Assembly: GCA_024398955.1 (NCBI GenBank)
Contig: JAKSIG010000009.1
Coordinates: 19,479 to 83,478, forward strand
Length of the DNA stretch: 64,000 nt
Direction: 5' to 3'
From: Fibrobacter sp.
Lineage (GTDB): Bacteria; Fibrobacterota; Fibrobacteria; Fibrobacterales; Fibrobacteraceae
The notes beneath the pieces were generated by a model that was not told the DNA's origin, searched no databases, and saw nothing but the letters and a program-made list of their open reading frames with translations. The position numbers and the translations under genes were made by a program. This document shows, in pieces, positions 49,040-58,679 of this stretch. Position 1 is the first letter of the stretch; every line of letters begins with the position of its first letter.

Positions 49040-50206
49040 TTAGTCACCCATTTCGGCGAGGTCTTCTTCGGCTTCCTTCAGGTCGTCGGCGTCAGGTCCC
49101 ATGATATCTTCATCTTCTTCATCAAGGGAATCGCCCATGCCGCCCAGCTGGTATTCCACCTTACGGGCTTCCTTGGACTGACCAAGCTTAAGAATAGAAG
49201 CACATTCTTCGCAGTAGCCAAGATGCTTATCTACCCAGAATTCAGGAGACACCAGGTTGCGGTTGCAGCGGGTACACATCTGAGATGCGGCTTCGCGTTC
49301 GAAAGCCAGATTCTGTTCTTCAAGTTCCTTAAGGATTCGTTCGGTCAGTTCTTCCTGAGTTTCTTCTGCAAGAGAAGCCTTGTGACGAATCGCCGCAGTG
49401 GGCTTCATTTCAAGGTTCTTCATTTCAGAAGACATCTTCTTCTTGTTGGAACGATCTTCCTGTTCATCAATTTCAATGAACATGACAGACTTGGAAAGTT
49501 TCTTGACGCCCTCTAGCAAAATTGCGTAATCGAACTTCGGCTGTTCCTTTACAGGTTCCGGCTTAGAGTCCTTGCCGTTGTCGACAGAGTCAACAGCAAC
49601 GGAACCACCTTTTGCACCCTTCTTTGTGGGCTTGGCTTTTTCGACTTCAACAACTGCCGGAACTTCTGCAGCGGGCTTTGCTACCTTGCCACCCTTCTTG
49701 ACAGCCTTAGGTTCTTCCTTGGGCTTTTCGGTAGCGGCCGGCTTTGTTGCAGTTTTTGCCTTTGCAGCAGCCTTAGTTTCGTTTGCGGTTGCCTTCGGTG
49801 CAGCAGCCTTCTTTTCGTTGGACTTAGAAGCAGCCTTAGGAGCCGGCTTGGCAGCAACCTTAGGAGCCGGCTTTGCGGCAGCCTTGGGAGCAGCCTTTGC
49901 AGGAGCCTTGGCAGCTGGCTTTGCAGCAGCCTTGGGGGCAGCCTTTGCAGGAGCCTTGGCGGCCGGCTTTGCAGCAGGCTTTGCGGCAGCCTTGGGGGCG
50001 GCCTTGGTGGCTGGCTTTGCGGCGGCCTTGGGGGCAGCCTTTGCAGGAGCCTTGGCGGCTGGCTTTGCAGCAGGCTTCTTAGAAGCCGTCTTGGAAGCAG
50101 TTTCCTTTACAGCCGGTTTCTTGGCTGCACTGGCAGTGGCAGTCTTTTTTGCAGCCGGTTTCTTTTCGGCCTTTGTATCCTTGGACGCTACTTTTTTAGA
50201 ACTCAT
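49040..50206 (-). CDS. DksA/TraR-type zinc-finger protein with long histone H1-like N-terminal tail
   Basis: 388 residues. Residues ~1-210 are a Lys/Ala/Pro repeat like histone H1 C-tails (KKPAAKPAAKAPAKAAPKAA and variants). The last ~160 residues are DksA-like: a coiled-coil part (KNLEMKPTAAIRHKASLAEETQEELTERIL, in part), then CTRCNRNL...GYCEECASIL, a C-x2-C-x17-C-x2-C zinc site. DksA proteins bind the secondary channel of RNA polymerase. The tail could bind nucleic acid. Four bases upstream of the stop of the cyclophilin gene, so the two form one leftward run. Confidence 0.8.
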   Translation of the reverse strand: MSSKKVASKDTKAEKKPAAKKTATASAAKKPAVKETASKTASKKPAAKPAAKAPAKAAPKAAAKPATKAAPKAAAKPAAKPAAKAPAKAAPKAAAKPAAKAPAKAAPKAAAKPAPKVAAKPAPKAASKSNEKKAAAPKATANETKAAAKAKTATKPAATEKPKEEPKAVKKGGKVAKPAAEVPAVVEVEKAKPTKKGAKGGSVAVDSVDNGKDSKPEPVKEQPKFDYAILLEGVKKLSKSVMFIEIDEQEDRSNKKKMSSEMKNLEMKPTAAIRHKASLAEETQEELTERILKELEEQNLAFEREAASQMCTRCNRNLVSPEFWVDKHLGYCEECASILKLGQSKEARKVEYQLGGMGDSLDEEDEDIMGPDADDLKEAEEDLAEMGD

Positions 50207-50209
50207 AAC

Positions 50210-50773
50210 TTACTTCTTTTCCACAATTTTGATGTTAATAATAGGATCGTTCTGCTCAACGCGGCAAACCACGTCTAAGCCTTGCAGAACATGCCCAAAC
50301 ACAGTGTGCTTGCCATCTAGATGGTGTTGCGGAGTCTGGGTAATAAAGAACTGAGAACCATTGGTATTGGGTCCGCGGTTCGCCATGGAGATTACACCCG
50401 CATCGTGAACCAGCTTGCTAATTTCATCATTAATGGTGTATCCGGGACCGCCAGTACCATTGCCCATGGGGTCGCCACCCTGAATCATAAAACCCTGAAT
50501 AACGCGATGAAAACGCAGTCCATTATAGAATCCACTATTGGCCAGTTCAATAAAGTTTGCAACTGTGTTTGGAGCAGACTTAAAATCAAGATCAAGAACA
50601 ATTACCCCTTCGTGAGTGGTAATGGTGGCCTCGATTTCCTTAATGCCTGTGTAGTCCTTATTGAACACCTTGCCCTGTTCATTACCGGCAAAGGTCAATG
50701 AAAACAAACCACATAGACCAACACAAATAGCACATGCTACCGCAAATTTTTTAAAGAACTTCATGGATTCCAT
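50210..50773 (-). CDS. Secreted peptidyl-prolyl isomerase (cyclophilin)
   Basis: 187 residues, or 184 from the ATG at 50764 (MKFFKKF). Signal peptide with KKFAVACAICVGLCGLFSLTFA. Cyclophilin marks: LRFHRVIQGFMIQGGDPMGNGTGG, the catalytic FHRVI.gFMiQgGD block, ISMANRGPNTNGSQFFIT and HLDGKHTVFGHV. All active-site residues are present. Probably a periplasmic folding helper. Shares a leftward run with the DksA-like gene and diverges from lepA. Confidence 0.92.
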   Translation of the reverse strand: MESMKFFKKFAVACAICVGLCGLFSLTFAGNEQGKVFNKDYTGIKEIEATITTHEGVIVLDLDFKSAPNTVANFIELANSGFYNGLRFHRVIQGFMIQGGDPMGNGTGGPGYTINDEISKLVHDAGVISMANRGPNTNGSQFFITQTPQHHLDGKHTVFGHVLQGLDVVCRVEQNDPIINIKIVEKK

Positions 50774-50919
50774 AATGTAATCGTTTACAAACTTCTTTTT
50801 GTCAACAAAATCTAATTGTCTATAGAATATAGCTATTTAAAATGTCGGGTGTTATCTTGCATTTTCTATATTTGGGCGAAAAATACGGAACATTAAAACG
50901 TTTCTAGACAACGGACAAT

Positions 50920-52743
50920 ATGCCTCAGAACGACAATATCAGAAACTTTAGCATTATCGCCCACATCGACCATGGTAAATCCACCCTGGCCGACCGCATG
51001 ATCGAACTTACCAAGACCGTTTCCAAAAACGAAATGATGAACCAGCTCCTGGATGACATGGACCTGGAACGCGAACGCGGCATTACCATTAAGGCACATG
51101 CCATTCGCATGGTGTACGAGCGCGACGGTAAGGAATACATCCTGAACATGATCGACACTCCGGGGCATGTGGACTTTACTTACGAAGTGAGCCGTTCCTT
51201 GGCCGCTTGCGAAGGCGCAATCCTCGTTGTGGATGCAAGCCAGGGCATCGAAGCCCAGACCCTTTCTAACCTTTACTTGGCCATCGAGAACAACCTGGAA
51301 GTCATTCCCGTGTTGAACAAGGTGGACCTGCCGGGCGCACAGCCCGACCATTTCGCCCAGATGATTGGCGACCTGCTGGGTTACGACCCCGACAAGATTC
51401 CCCGCATTTCTGCAAAGACGGGTCTCAACGTGGAGCAGGTGCTGGACAAGATTGTCGACGAAATCCCCGCCCCCACAGGCGAAAGCGACAAGCCCCTGAA
51501 GGCATTGATTTTTGACTCCGTGTACGACTCCTACCGCGGCGTGATCAACTACATCCGTATTGTAGAAGGTACCCTGAAGCCAGGCATGAAGATCCGCATG
51601 ATGAAGACCGGCGGTGAATACATGGTTACCGAAGTAGGTACCTTCAGCATGCGCCGCGACCCCAAGCCGGAACTGACCGCAGGCATGGTAGGCTACGTTC
51701 TTGCCAACGTCAAGACCATCAGCGACGTAAAGATCGGCGACACCCTGACCGACGCCGCCAACCCTGCCGCAGAACCGCTTCCGGGTTACAAAGATATTTT
51801 GCCCATGATCTATTCCGGTATCTACCCCATCAATCCGGAAGATTACAAGGACCTGCGTGAAGCTCTTGAAAAGTTGCGCCTCAACGACTCCGCCCTCACC
51901 TGGGAACCGGAAACTTCCGAAGCATTGGGCTTTGGTTTCCGTACCGGCTTTTTGGGACTTCTGCACATGGAAATCGTGCAGGAACGCCTGGACCGCGAAT
52001 TCAACGTGGACATCATTACCACCGTTCCCAACGTGGAATACCACGTTTACATGAGCGATGGCGAGATGGTGAAGATCGAAAGCCCCAGCAAGCTTCCCGA
52101 TGCAAGCCGCTACGACCACATCGAGGAACCCTACGTAAAGGCACAGATCTTTACCCCCAAGGAATTCGTGGGCGCCCTCATGACGCTTTGCGACGAAAAG
52201 CGCGGAGAATTCGAGACCATGGAATACCTGGACGAAACCAAGTGCATCTTGAAGTACAACCTGCCCCTGGCAGAAATCATGTTTGACTTCTACGACCGCC
52301 TGAAGTCCGTGAGCCGCGGTTACGCAGGCCTGGACTACGCCCCCATGGGCTACCGCCAGAACAACCTGGTGAAGCTGGATATTCTTTTGAACGGCGACCC
52401 GGTGGACGCCTTCTCCGTAATCATCCATCGCGACAAGGCTCACACCTACGCCAACGCCATCTGCGTCAAGCTGAAGGACCTCATTCCCCGTCAGCAGTTC
52501 GACGTGGCCATCCAGGGTGCCATCGGCGGAAAGATCATCAGCCGCAGCACCGTAAAGGCCGTGCGTAAGGACGTGCTAGCCAAGTGCTATGGCGGTGACA
52601 TTACCCGTAAGCGTAAGCTCCTTGAAAAGCAGAAGGAAGGTAAGAAGCGCATGAAGAGCATCGGCTCTGTAGAAGTGCCCCAGAAGGCATTCCTTGCTGT
52701 GCTCAGCCTGTCTGACAATTCTTCTGGCGGCGGCGAAGACTAA
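50920..52743 (+). CDS. lepA: Elongation factor 4 (LepA)
   Basis: 607 residues, the usual length. GTPase: [17 protein letters not shown] (P-loop), the switch [20 protein letters not shown], and LNKVDLPGA; then domains II-III, and the LepA-specific C-terminal domain ([36 protein letters not shown], in part). It back-translocates or otherwise remodels ribosomes. Followed by a signal peptidase-like gene, the lepA-lepB order known from other bacteria. Confidence 0.96.
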   Translation: MPQNDNIRNFSIIAHIDHGKSTLADRMIELTKTVSKNEMMNQLLDDMDLERERGITIKAHAIRMVYERDGKEYILNMIDTPGHVDFTYEVSRSLAACEGAILVVDASQGIEAQTLSNLYLAIENNLEVIPVLNKVDLPGAQPDHFAQMIGDLLGYDPDKIPRISAKTGLNVEQVLDKIVDEIPAPTGESDKPLKALIFDSVYDSYRGVINYIRIVEGTLKPGMKIRMMKTGGEYMVTEVGTFSMRRDPKPELTAGMVGYVLANVKTISDVKIGDTLTDAANPAAEPLPGYKDILPMIYSGIYPINPEDYKDLREALEKLRLNDSALTWEPETSEALGFGFRTGFLGLLHMEIVQERLDREFNVDIITTVPNVEYHVYMSDGEMVKIESPSKLPDASRYDHIEEPYVKAQIFTPKEFVGALMTLCDEKRGEFETMEYLDETKCILKYNLPLAEIMFDFYDRLKSVSRGYAGLDYAPMGYRQNNLVKLDILLNGDPVDAFSVIIHRDKAHTYANAICVKLKDLIPRQQFDVAIQGAIGGKIISRSTVKAVRKDVLAKCYGGDITRKRKLLEKQKEGKKRMKSIGSVEVPQKAFLAVLSLSDNSSGGGED

Positions 52744-52765
52744 TTTTTTTTGGCGGGGATCAAAG

Positions 52766-54025
52766 TTGTCCAGACTGGATCGAAAAGTAAAGCGTTTGCA
52801 GCGGCGTAATAGCCAAAGCCACGCCTTCTTTTTGCTTTTCCTGCTGATAGTGGCTTTTGGCATAGCTGTCGTAGCCCGATATTACGCCCTTGAACCGGTG
52901 CAGATTACGGATTCGTCCATGACGCCAAAGTTCAAGGAACAGTCTGTTGTCTGGATTTGCAAGCTTCCCCAGTGCGCCGCTTCTGCAGAAGACATGGATT
53001 TTGTTCTTGCCAAAACCCACGGTAGCGAAGCCATGGTAAGAAAGATTCTTGCCACCCCAGGCGACACCATCAGCATTTCTGACAAGGGTAAAGTCATTAC
53101 CCCGCACCGCAACTTTAAATGGAAGAACGAAGACGCCTTTATCCAGAGTCGCACAATCTACGTACCTAAGGCAGGCGACACTTTATACTTTGACAAGTTA
53201 AACGACGTCGAGCAAGACTACCTAGTTTCTTACCTGCGATATAAAGGCGAAAGTGTATTCCTAAAGACAACCCTTTGGCAGGGCGACCACGAAATAAACA
53301 TCGACCGCGTTGGAGCCACAAAAATTGCCAATCGTCAGGTCAGCCTAAAGGAAGTTGACTTTCTTCCTTGGCAAGACCGTTACCTGATCGAAATGCAGAT
53401 TCGTCAAAGCGAACCTGGCAACGCCCCCATTAAACTGAAGCGCAAACTATTCCGCAAAAAATCAAGCGCCCCCGCTCCGGAATATCCGCAGGACTCGTTG
53501 CCCACGCAGGATTCCGCCATAGCGCAGGATTCCGTCACAACCCAGGACTCAGCCCAAGATTCTGTCCCAGACACAACAAAGACTGCTGTAGCAACCCTTC
53601 CGCCCCCAAAGCCCGCCCCAAAGCTTAATGAGCCCGACACCGTAGAAATACCCCTCGAAGAAATTGCAGACGAAATCAATCAGATTGTCATTGAACAAGA
53701 CTGCTATTTTCTTGGCTGCGAAAAAGGCAACAACTGCCCCGATTCCCGCGAACTCGGTTACTTTACCTCCGATCGCATCATCGGCCTTCATTTGCAAAAG
53801 CCCGACGAATTCAAAGAAAGGATCATCGAACCCGCAATGGTGTATGTGCGAGGCCTTAAGGCCATTGTCCTGGACCTGTGGAATATCATTTCGGGCACAT
53901 TCAAAGACGCAGTTTCCTTCGCTAAAGAAACCTTTAGCAGCAACGATGAAACCTCTGAAGAAGATGAAAGCGTCAAGGAAAACGCTGAAGGCAATAACGA
54001 CACAAAACCAAAGGGCAAGGAATAG
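52766..54025 (+). CDS. Signal peptidase I-like protein with unusual insertion and changed box E
   Basis: 419 residues from the TTG at 52766, chosen as GGGG lies 7 bases upstream; an ATG at 52694 lies in lepA. One membrane helix (HAFFLLFLLIVAFGIAVVARYYAL), then box B-type ITDSSMTPKF (catalytic Ser) and box D-type MVRKILATPGDTI (catalytic Lys). A ~90-residue insert includes a repeat of 'QDSxxTQDS' (residues ~240-275). Box E is CYFLGCEKGNNCPDSRELG, where ordinary SPase I has GDNR..SxDSR, so GD is GC. Enzyme activity is probable but altered. Confidence 0.75.
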   Translation: MSRLDRKVKRLQRRNSQSHAFFLLFLLIVAFGIAVVARYYALEPVQITDSSMTPKFKEQSVVWICKLPQCAASAEDMDFVLAKTHGSEAMVRKILATPGDTISISDKGKVITPHRNFKWKNEDAFIQSRTIYVPKAGDTLYFDKLNDVEQDYLVSYLRYKGESVFLKTTLWQGDHEINIDRVGATKIANRQVSLKEVDFLPWQDRYLIEMQIRQSEPGNAPIKLKRKLFRKKSSAPAPEYPQDSLPTQDSAIAQDSVTTQDSAQDSVPDTTKTAVATLPPPKPAPKLNEPDTVEIPLEEIADEINQIVIEQDCYFLGCEKGNNCPDSRELGYFTSDRIIGLHLQKPDEFKERIIEPAMVYVRGLKAIVLDLWNIISGTFKDAVSFAKETFSSNDETSEEDESVKENAEGNNDTKPKGKE

Positions 54026-54028
54026 CCA

Positions 54029-55957
54029 ATGTCGCAATTTTATTGGCCGCTTTACGCCTTAATCCTGATTCTTGGACGATTGGCCCTATTGTGCGGCTTA
54101 TACTTTTGCGACGCCCCCACAGGCGGACCTTTTGTAAGCGACTGGAACCGATTCTTATGGCATACTCTCTTTGCCGAAATCGGTTTCGCCATGGCGTTGG
54201 CACTCTTCTTCTTTGCAATTTCCACATTCCTTCGCGGAAAGGGACTGAAGATTGTAAAGATTGCCTCGGCAATTGTAGCAACACTTTACTTTTTCGCCTG
54301 CGGTATAGATGATGAAGTCATGCGCTGGATGAACCAGCGACTAACCCTGTCATTCCTGGGAACCTACCTGAACGCCACCTCCGACATGGGGCTTGTGCTG
54401 AGCATTGTCAAGGGCGGAATCGGTCACTTATTGCTGACAACCTTCCTTGGATTTTCGGCCATTGCGGCATCCATCGTTTACGCTGTCAAAATGCCTCTCC
54501 CGCTGCAATCCAAAGGCCAGCCCCTATTTAGCACAAAGAAGATTATTGCCCTGTCTTTAACCGTTCTCTTTGCGGCACTTGGATGCACGTCCCACATGTG
54601 GTTCAATCCTTCCCATAGGCGCTGGCCTCGCATAAAGCCCGTTGCCTACGTTTTTGCAGAGGAGCTTGTTCAGAAATTCGCCACCATGAATCCTCCTGAA
54701 CATTACCGCGAAGGCATTACCGCTCTTGGAGGCAATCCCGATCAGGAATTTCCCTTCTGGCACATTGCTGCAAACGAATCCGAAAGTCTCGAAGCCTTCA
54801 AGAAACGTCCTCTTGAAGAACGCCCCGACATCATACTGTTTACCATCGAAAGCCTGCGTGGCTGGACAAGCGACATGCGTATCGAAGCCAACTGCAAACG
54901 CTTCCCCAATCTCTGCAAGTTAGCCTACAGCGGGTATTACGCGCCGAATGCGCACAGCGTTGGGTATCCTTCAATAGAGGGTTTCCTCGGGATTATGGTT
55001 GGTGTCTACAGCACCCCCAGCGGCACATTCCTTTACGACTTTCCCAACACCCAGATGCGCAGTTTCCCAGACATTCTTGCAGATGCAGGGTACCATCGTG
55101 AACTCCTCTGCGGTTCCGACCCCAGCTTCGACAACGAAAAAATCTGGCAAGAAAAATGGTTTGACTTTAATGAATTCAAACCCGAAAACGACAACGATGT
55201 TGCCCTTGCCAGAAGGTTCGTCGAACTTTACAGGGAACGTCCTCAAGACAAGCCCCTGCTGTTCCACTGGATGAGCCGCAGCATGCACATTCCCTTTACG
55301 CTCCCCGAAGACATGGGCGAAACTCCAGAAAGTTCCGAAGACGCCTACGTTCGCGCAGAGGCCTACATGGATAGCGCTTTGGGAATTGTTCTGAACGAAA
55401 TCTACAGCGGTCCCCGAGCCAACAACACCCTGATTATTCTTACCGGGGACCATTCCTACCCCAACATGGGCCAGACTGCCGAATCTGAACAATTGGGAAA
55501 AATTCATGACGGCGCAACGTGGGTCAACCTGATTTTTGCAGGGGCAGGCATACAGCCTTACCTAGAATCCCGCCCGGTGTCTCAGGCAGACATTTCCCCC
55601 TCTATTATGGGATTCCTGAAGCTTGATGTTTCAAACCACTTTGTCGGGCAGAATCTATTGGATTTCGGCAACGGCACCAACCAGCTGCCGACTGTGTATT
55701 CCTTTAGGCAGGGGGAAGTCGCCATGCGAACAGATTCATTGACGTTCTTTGCCGCCAAGGAAGGAGCCGATCTAGCCACTGTTCATAAGAATGTACAGCC
55801 GAACGACTGGGACAGTTCAAAACCTGTAGAAGGCTTCATATCGGGCGCAACAGCCCCCTCACCCGCTGCCCTGGATTCCATTACAAAGTCTATGCAGTAC
55901 GCAGCCCAGGCCTGGGAATACATCGTCTTCAAAAATAAACTGAAACCTATCAACTGA
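54029..55957 (+). CDS. LTA synthase-like membrane sulfatase/phosphoglycerol transferase
   Basis: 642 residues. Five N-terminal membrane segments (LYALILILGRLALLCGLYF... to ~195), then an extracytoplasmic alkaline phosphatase-superfamily domain: ILFTIESLRGWTSD (metal Glu), AHSVGYPSIEGFLGIMVG (nucleophile Thr/Ser position), HWMSRSMHIPF, and ILTGDHSYPNM (metal Asp-His). The family transfers phosphoglycerol or modifies surface glycans. Directly after the SPase-like gene (3 bases), so co-transcribed with it. Confidence 0.82.
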   Translation: MSQFYWPLYALILILGRLALLCGLYFCDAPTGGPFVSDWNRFLWHTLFAEIGFAMALALFFFAISTFLRGKGLKIVKIASAIVATLYFFACGIDDEVMRWMNQRLTLSFLGTYLNATSDMGLVLSIVKGGIGHLLLTTFLGFSAIAASIVYAVKMPLPLQSKGQPLFSTKKIIALSLTVLFAALGCTSHMWFNPSHRRWPRIKPVAYVFAEELVQKFATMNPPEHYREGITALGGNPDQEFPFWHIAANESESLEAFKKRPLEERPDIILFTIESLRGWTSDMRIEANCKRFPNLCKLAYSGYYAPNAHSVGYPSIEGFLGIMVGVYSTPSGTFLYDFPNTQMRSFPDILADAGYHRELLCGSDPSFDNEKIWQEKWFDFNEFKPENDNDVALARRFVELYRERPQDKPLLFHWMSRSMHIPFTLPEDMGETPESSEDAYVRAEAYMDSALGIVLNEIYSGPRANNTLIILTGDHSYPNMGQTAESEQLGKIHDGATWVNLIFAGAGIQPYLESRPVSQADISPSIMGFLKLDVSNHFVGQNLLDFGNGTNQLPTVYSFRQGEVAMRTDSLTFFAAKEGADLATVHKNVQPNDWDSSKPVEGFISGATAPSPAALDSITKSMQYAAQAWEYIVFKNKLKPIN

Positions 55958-56079
55958 TAGCCTAACAAGAAATAAAAAAAGACGGCTGGTGATTTACCAG
56001 TCGTCTTTCTTATAAGAACTGCACTTTCCTACTGCAATCTTTATAATAGAATGCCAGTAGGAAAAGCGTTCATCTGCAA

Positions 56080-57930
56080 TTAGTCCAGAGTGTGAACCAG
56101 AAGACCGTCACGGAGCTTGGGTTCGAACCAGGTGCTCTTGGGCGGCATGATTTCGCCAGCGTCGGCGATGTTCATGAGCTGATCCAGAGTGGTGGGGTAC
56201 ATTGCAAATGCGCAAGTGCATTCGCCGCTGTCTACGCGCTTCACCAGTTCGCCGAGACCACGGATACCACCCACGAAGTCAATGTTCTTGGAGGTACGGG
56301 GATCGTCCACGTTGAAGAGGGGCTTGAGGATAAGCTTCTGAAGGAGAGCCACGTCAAGGCTGTCTACCGGGCCCAGGTTCTGGAGGTATTCAGACTTGAA
56401 GGTGCAGGCATACCACTTGCCGCCCATGTAGAAGTTAACCTGATTCTGCTTTGCAGGGCTCTGCATTTCGGGCAGTTCAGCAATGTCAAAGACCTTTGCC
56501 ATTTCAGCCATGAGCTGTTCCGGAGTATGACCGTTCAAAGTCTTGAGAACGCGGTTGTAGTCCAGAATCTTCAGCTGGGTGCTGGGGAACAGGATGGCGA
56601 GATAACGGTTGAATTCTTCTTCACCGGTGTAGGTGCCAGCCTTCTTGGCTTCTTCGGCACGGAAGCTAGCGGCGCGAGCGCCTGCAGCACTGCGGTGATG
56701 ACCGTCAGCAATGTAGCTAACAGGAACAGCTTCGAAAGCCTTGCGGATGGCTGCGATCTTGGCGTCGTCTTCGATGACCCAAACGGTGTGGCCAAAGCCG
56801 TCGGCTTCGGTAACGAAGTCATAGGTAGGAGCAGTCTTGATAACGTCAGCCAGCAGTTCGAACTGGCCTTCGTCGCGGTAGGTCAGGAACACCGGACCGG
56901 TGTTGGCGTTGGTACCCAGAACGTGGCGCAGACGGTCTTCTTCCTTGTCGGCGCGGGTCAGTTCGTGCTTCTTGATGATGCCATTGAAATAGTCTTCTGC
57001 GGGAACGCAGCAAACCAGACCGTACTGTTCACGACCGTTCATAGTCTGACGATAGATGTAGAGGCAGTCCTTCTTGTCGTGAGCGATAACGCCATCGGCA
57101 ATCATCTTGTCCAGGTTTTCGCGAGCGTGGGCATAGACCTTCGGGTCATAAGCGTCAACGCTGTCGTCCAGTTCCAGTTCGGAACGGGTAACGCGAAGGT
57201 AGGAGTGAGGAAGGCCCTGAGCCATTTCCTTGGCTTCAGCGCGGTTCATCACGTCGTACGGCAGTGCGGAGATGTTCTTGGCTTCGGCCGGATCAACGGG
57301 GCGCAGAGCCTTGAACGGGTAGATGTGCATCATAGGTTTTCCTTTGTTGCGTGTTTCTTTGATTAAAACTTCGTCTTCTGCAATCAGGTTGTGAATGTAG
57401 CTAGTCTTGCCGTCAAGCCATTTCTTTTTGCGGCGGAGTACCACAAAATAGGCGATAAAAAAGAAAATGAAACCGGTAATGGTGGCAATAATTTCGATAC
57501 CGACCAAAAAAGCGAACAGATGGCCCGAGGCATTGTTCCAGAGATTACCCATAATGGTGCCAAAGTTGCTCCAGGAGACCTGCTCGAATTCACCAAGGAA
57601 ATCAAAGTTAATGGCCTCGGGCTGCACGATAGCACAACCAAGAGCATAGCCGGACGGGTAGAAAAAGCCGAACTGTGTAACAGGATTGGCAACGAAATCA
57701 GCAATGACACCAGGAACCTTTGGAAGCTTGAACAGGGCACAGATAGCCACCGTCATGATGATAGCAACACCAAAAGTCGGACTCACGCCGACAAAGACAC
57801 CAACAAAGACAGACCATGCCACTTCCAGGGCGTCGTGACGCCTAGGGAACATACGATTGTAATAGATACGGCTAAGGCGCTTGTACTTTGATTCTTGACG
57901 TCTTTTAGGATTTATCTCTAATTCACTCAT
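56080..57930 (-). CDS. DUF2062-DUF1015 fusion protein
   Basis: 616 residues. Residues ~25-175 are DUF2062 (WSVFVGVFVGVSPTFGVAIIM, VIADFVANPVTQFGFFYPSGYALG; three or four membrane segments). From ~200 it is DUF1015: MMHIYPFKALRPVDPAEAKNISALPYDVM, then IADGHHRSAAGARA and the C-terminal GEIMPPKSTWFEPKLRDGLLVH (in part). The ATG at 57333 that begins the DUF1015 half has AAAGGA 7 bases upstream, so that half may also be made alone. The functions of both are not established; DUF1015 proteins are soluble alpha/beta proteins. Confidence 0.8.
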   Translation of the reverse strand: MSELEINPKRRQESKYKRLSRIYYNRMFPRRHDALEVAWSVFVGVFVGVSPTFGVAIIMTVAICALFKLPKVPGVIADFVANPVTQFGFFYPSGYALGCAIVQPEAINFDFLGEFEQVSWSNFGTIMGNLWNNASGHLFAFLVGIEIIATITGFIFFFIAYFVVLRRKKKWLDGKTSYIHNLIAEDEVLIKETRNKGKPMMHIYPFKALRPVDPAEAKNISALPYDVMNRAEAKEMAQGLPHSYLRVTRSELELDDSVDAYDPKVYAHARENLDKMIADGVIAHDKKDCLYIYRQTMNGREQYGLVCCVPAEDYFNGIIKKHELTRADKEEDRLRHVLGTNANTGPVFLTYRDEGQFELLADVIKTAPTYDFVTEADGFGHTVWVIEDDAKIAAIRKAFEAVPVSYIADGHHRSAAGARAASFRAEEAKKAGTYTGEEEFNRYLAILFPSTQLKILDYNRVLKTLNGHTPEQLMAEMAKVFDIAELPEMQSPAKQNQVNFYMGGKWYACTFKSEYLQNLGPVDSLDVALLQKLILKPLFNVDDPRTSKNIDFVGGIRGLGELVKRVDSGECTCAFAMYPTTLDQLMNIADAGEIMPPKSTWFEPKLRDGLLVHTLD

Positions 57931-57954
57931 TTCAATCCAAAGATAGCAATTTTT

Positions 57955-58198
57955 CTACGTGGCATGCTTCGTATGCATGCTGTACGACTAGGCAAAGCCA
58001 ACAAATAAATTTGCCGTCGCGGCGCTCGCCTTTTGCTACATGGCATACTCCGTATGCATGTGGTACGGCTCGGCCATGCCGGCAAATAAATTTGCCGTCA
58101 CGGCGCTCGCCTTTTGCTACATGGCATACTTCGTATGCATGTGGTACGGCTCGGCCATGCCGGCAAATAAATTTGCCGTCACGGCGCTCGCCTTTTGC
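57955..58198. repeat. Three tandem copies of an 81-bp repeat
   Basis: The unit begins CTACATGGCATAC and starts at 57955, 58036 and 58117, ending at 58197 just before the GreB-like gene. Copies 2 and 3 are almost identical, copy 1 is diverged. Each unit holds palindromes: GCATAC-ttc-GTATGC and GGCAAAT-aa-ATTTGCC. As 81 is a multiple of 3, frames stay open on both strands; the minus strand reads a 27-residue repeat (VAKGERRDGKFIC...), which I treat as fortuitous. Confidence 0.85.
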
Positions 58199-58211
58199 TA
58201 CATTTTCAATT

Positions 58212-58679
58212 ATGAAACATCTGATATCGCAAGAAGGTTTTGACAAGTTCAAGGCAGAATGGGAACACTTGAAATTCGTAGAACGTCCCGCCATGATTGC
58301 TCAGGTTCAGGCCGCCGCCGCCGAAGGCGATCGTAGCGAAAACGCAGCCTACACCTATGGTCGTATGCGGGTTCGTGAAATCGACCGCCGACTTCGTGAA
58401 TTAGACCGAATCCTAGACGGAGCCCAGGTCGTTGCCGCCCCTGCTTCAGATGACGGTTCTATCCGCTTTGGCGCCACCGTCAAGATGAAAGACATCAAGA
58501 GCAAGCGCGAACGCGTCTACAGCATCGTAGGCGAAAAGGAAATCAATCCGCTAGAAGGCAAGATCAGCATGAAGTCCCCTGTTGGCGAAGCCCTCATGGG
58601 CAAAAAGCAGGGCGATCAGGTGCAGGTGCAGGCCCCCAAAGGAATCATCACCTACGAAATCGTGGAAGTGAGTTACTAG
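58212..58679 (+). CDS. greB: Transcription elongation factor, GreB-like
   Basis: 155 residues from the ATG at 58212. N-terminal coiled coil with AAAAEGDRSENAAYTYGRMRVREIDRRLREL (in part); the acidic tip D...E at EGDRSEN. The 'Y.YGK..LREIDRRLR.L' form is GreB rather than GreA. C-terminal FKBP-like domain: VYSIVGEKEINPLEGKISMKSPVGEALMGKKQGD. It restarts backtracked RNA polymerase by cleaving RNA. No clear ribosome site, as the 81-bp repeats occupy the upstream region; an in-frame extension into the repeat is open but not believed. Confidence 0.88.
   Translation: MKHLISQEGFDKFKAEWEHLKFVERPAMIAQVQAAAAEGDRSENAAYTYGRMRVREIDRRLRELDRILDGAQVVAAPASDDGSIRFGATVKMKDIKSKRERVYSIVGEKEINPLEGKISMKSPVGEALMGKKQGDQVQVQAPKGIITYEIVEVSY

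Noticed and set aside
49572..50354. Ala/Gly/Phe-rich + strand frame
   Set aside because: It is the mirror of the Lys/Ala/Pro-rich tail of the DksA-like gene and has repeat-derived composition only.
57955..58198. CRISPR array
   Set aside because: The 81-bp units are contiguous with no spacers and there are no cas genes. No CRISPR array was seen elsewhere in the window.
58011..58211. In-frame N-terminal extension of the GreB-like protein through the repeats
   Set aside because: GreB proteins start at the position of the ATG at 58212, and the extension is repeat-derived.
57932..58294. Minus-strand frame with a 27-residue repeat (VAKGERRDGKFIC...)
   Set aside because: It arises because the 81-bp repeat length is divisible by three; it runs into greB antisense and shows no ribosome site. 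Kept as a repeat, not a gene.
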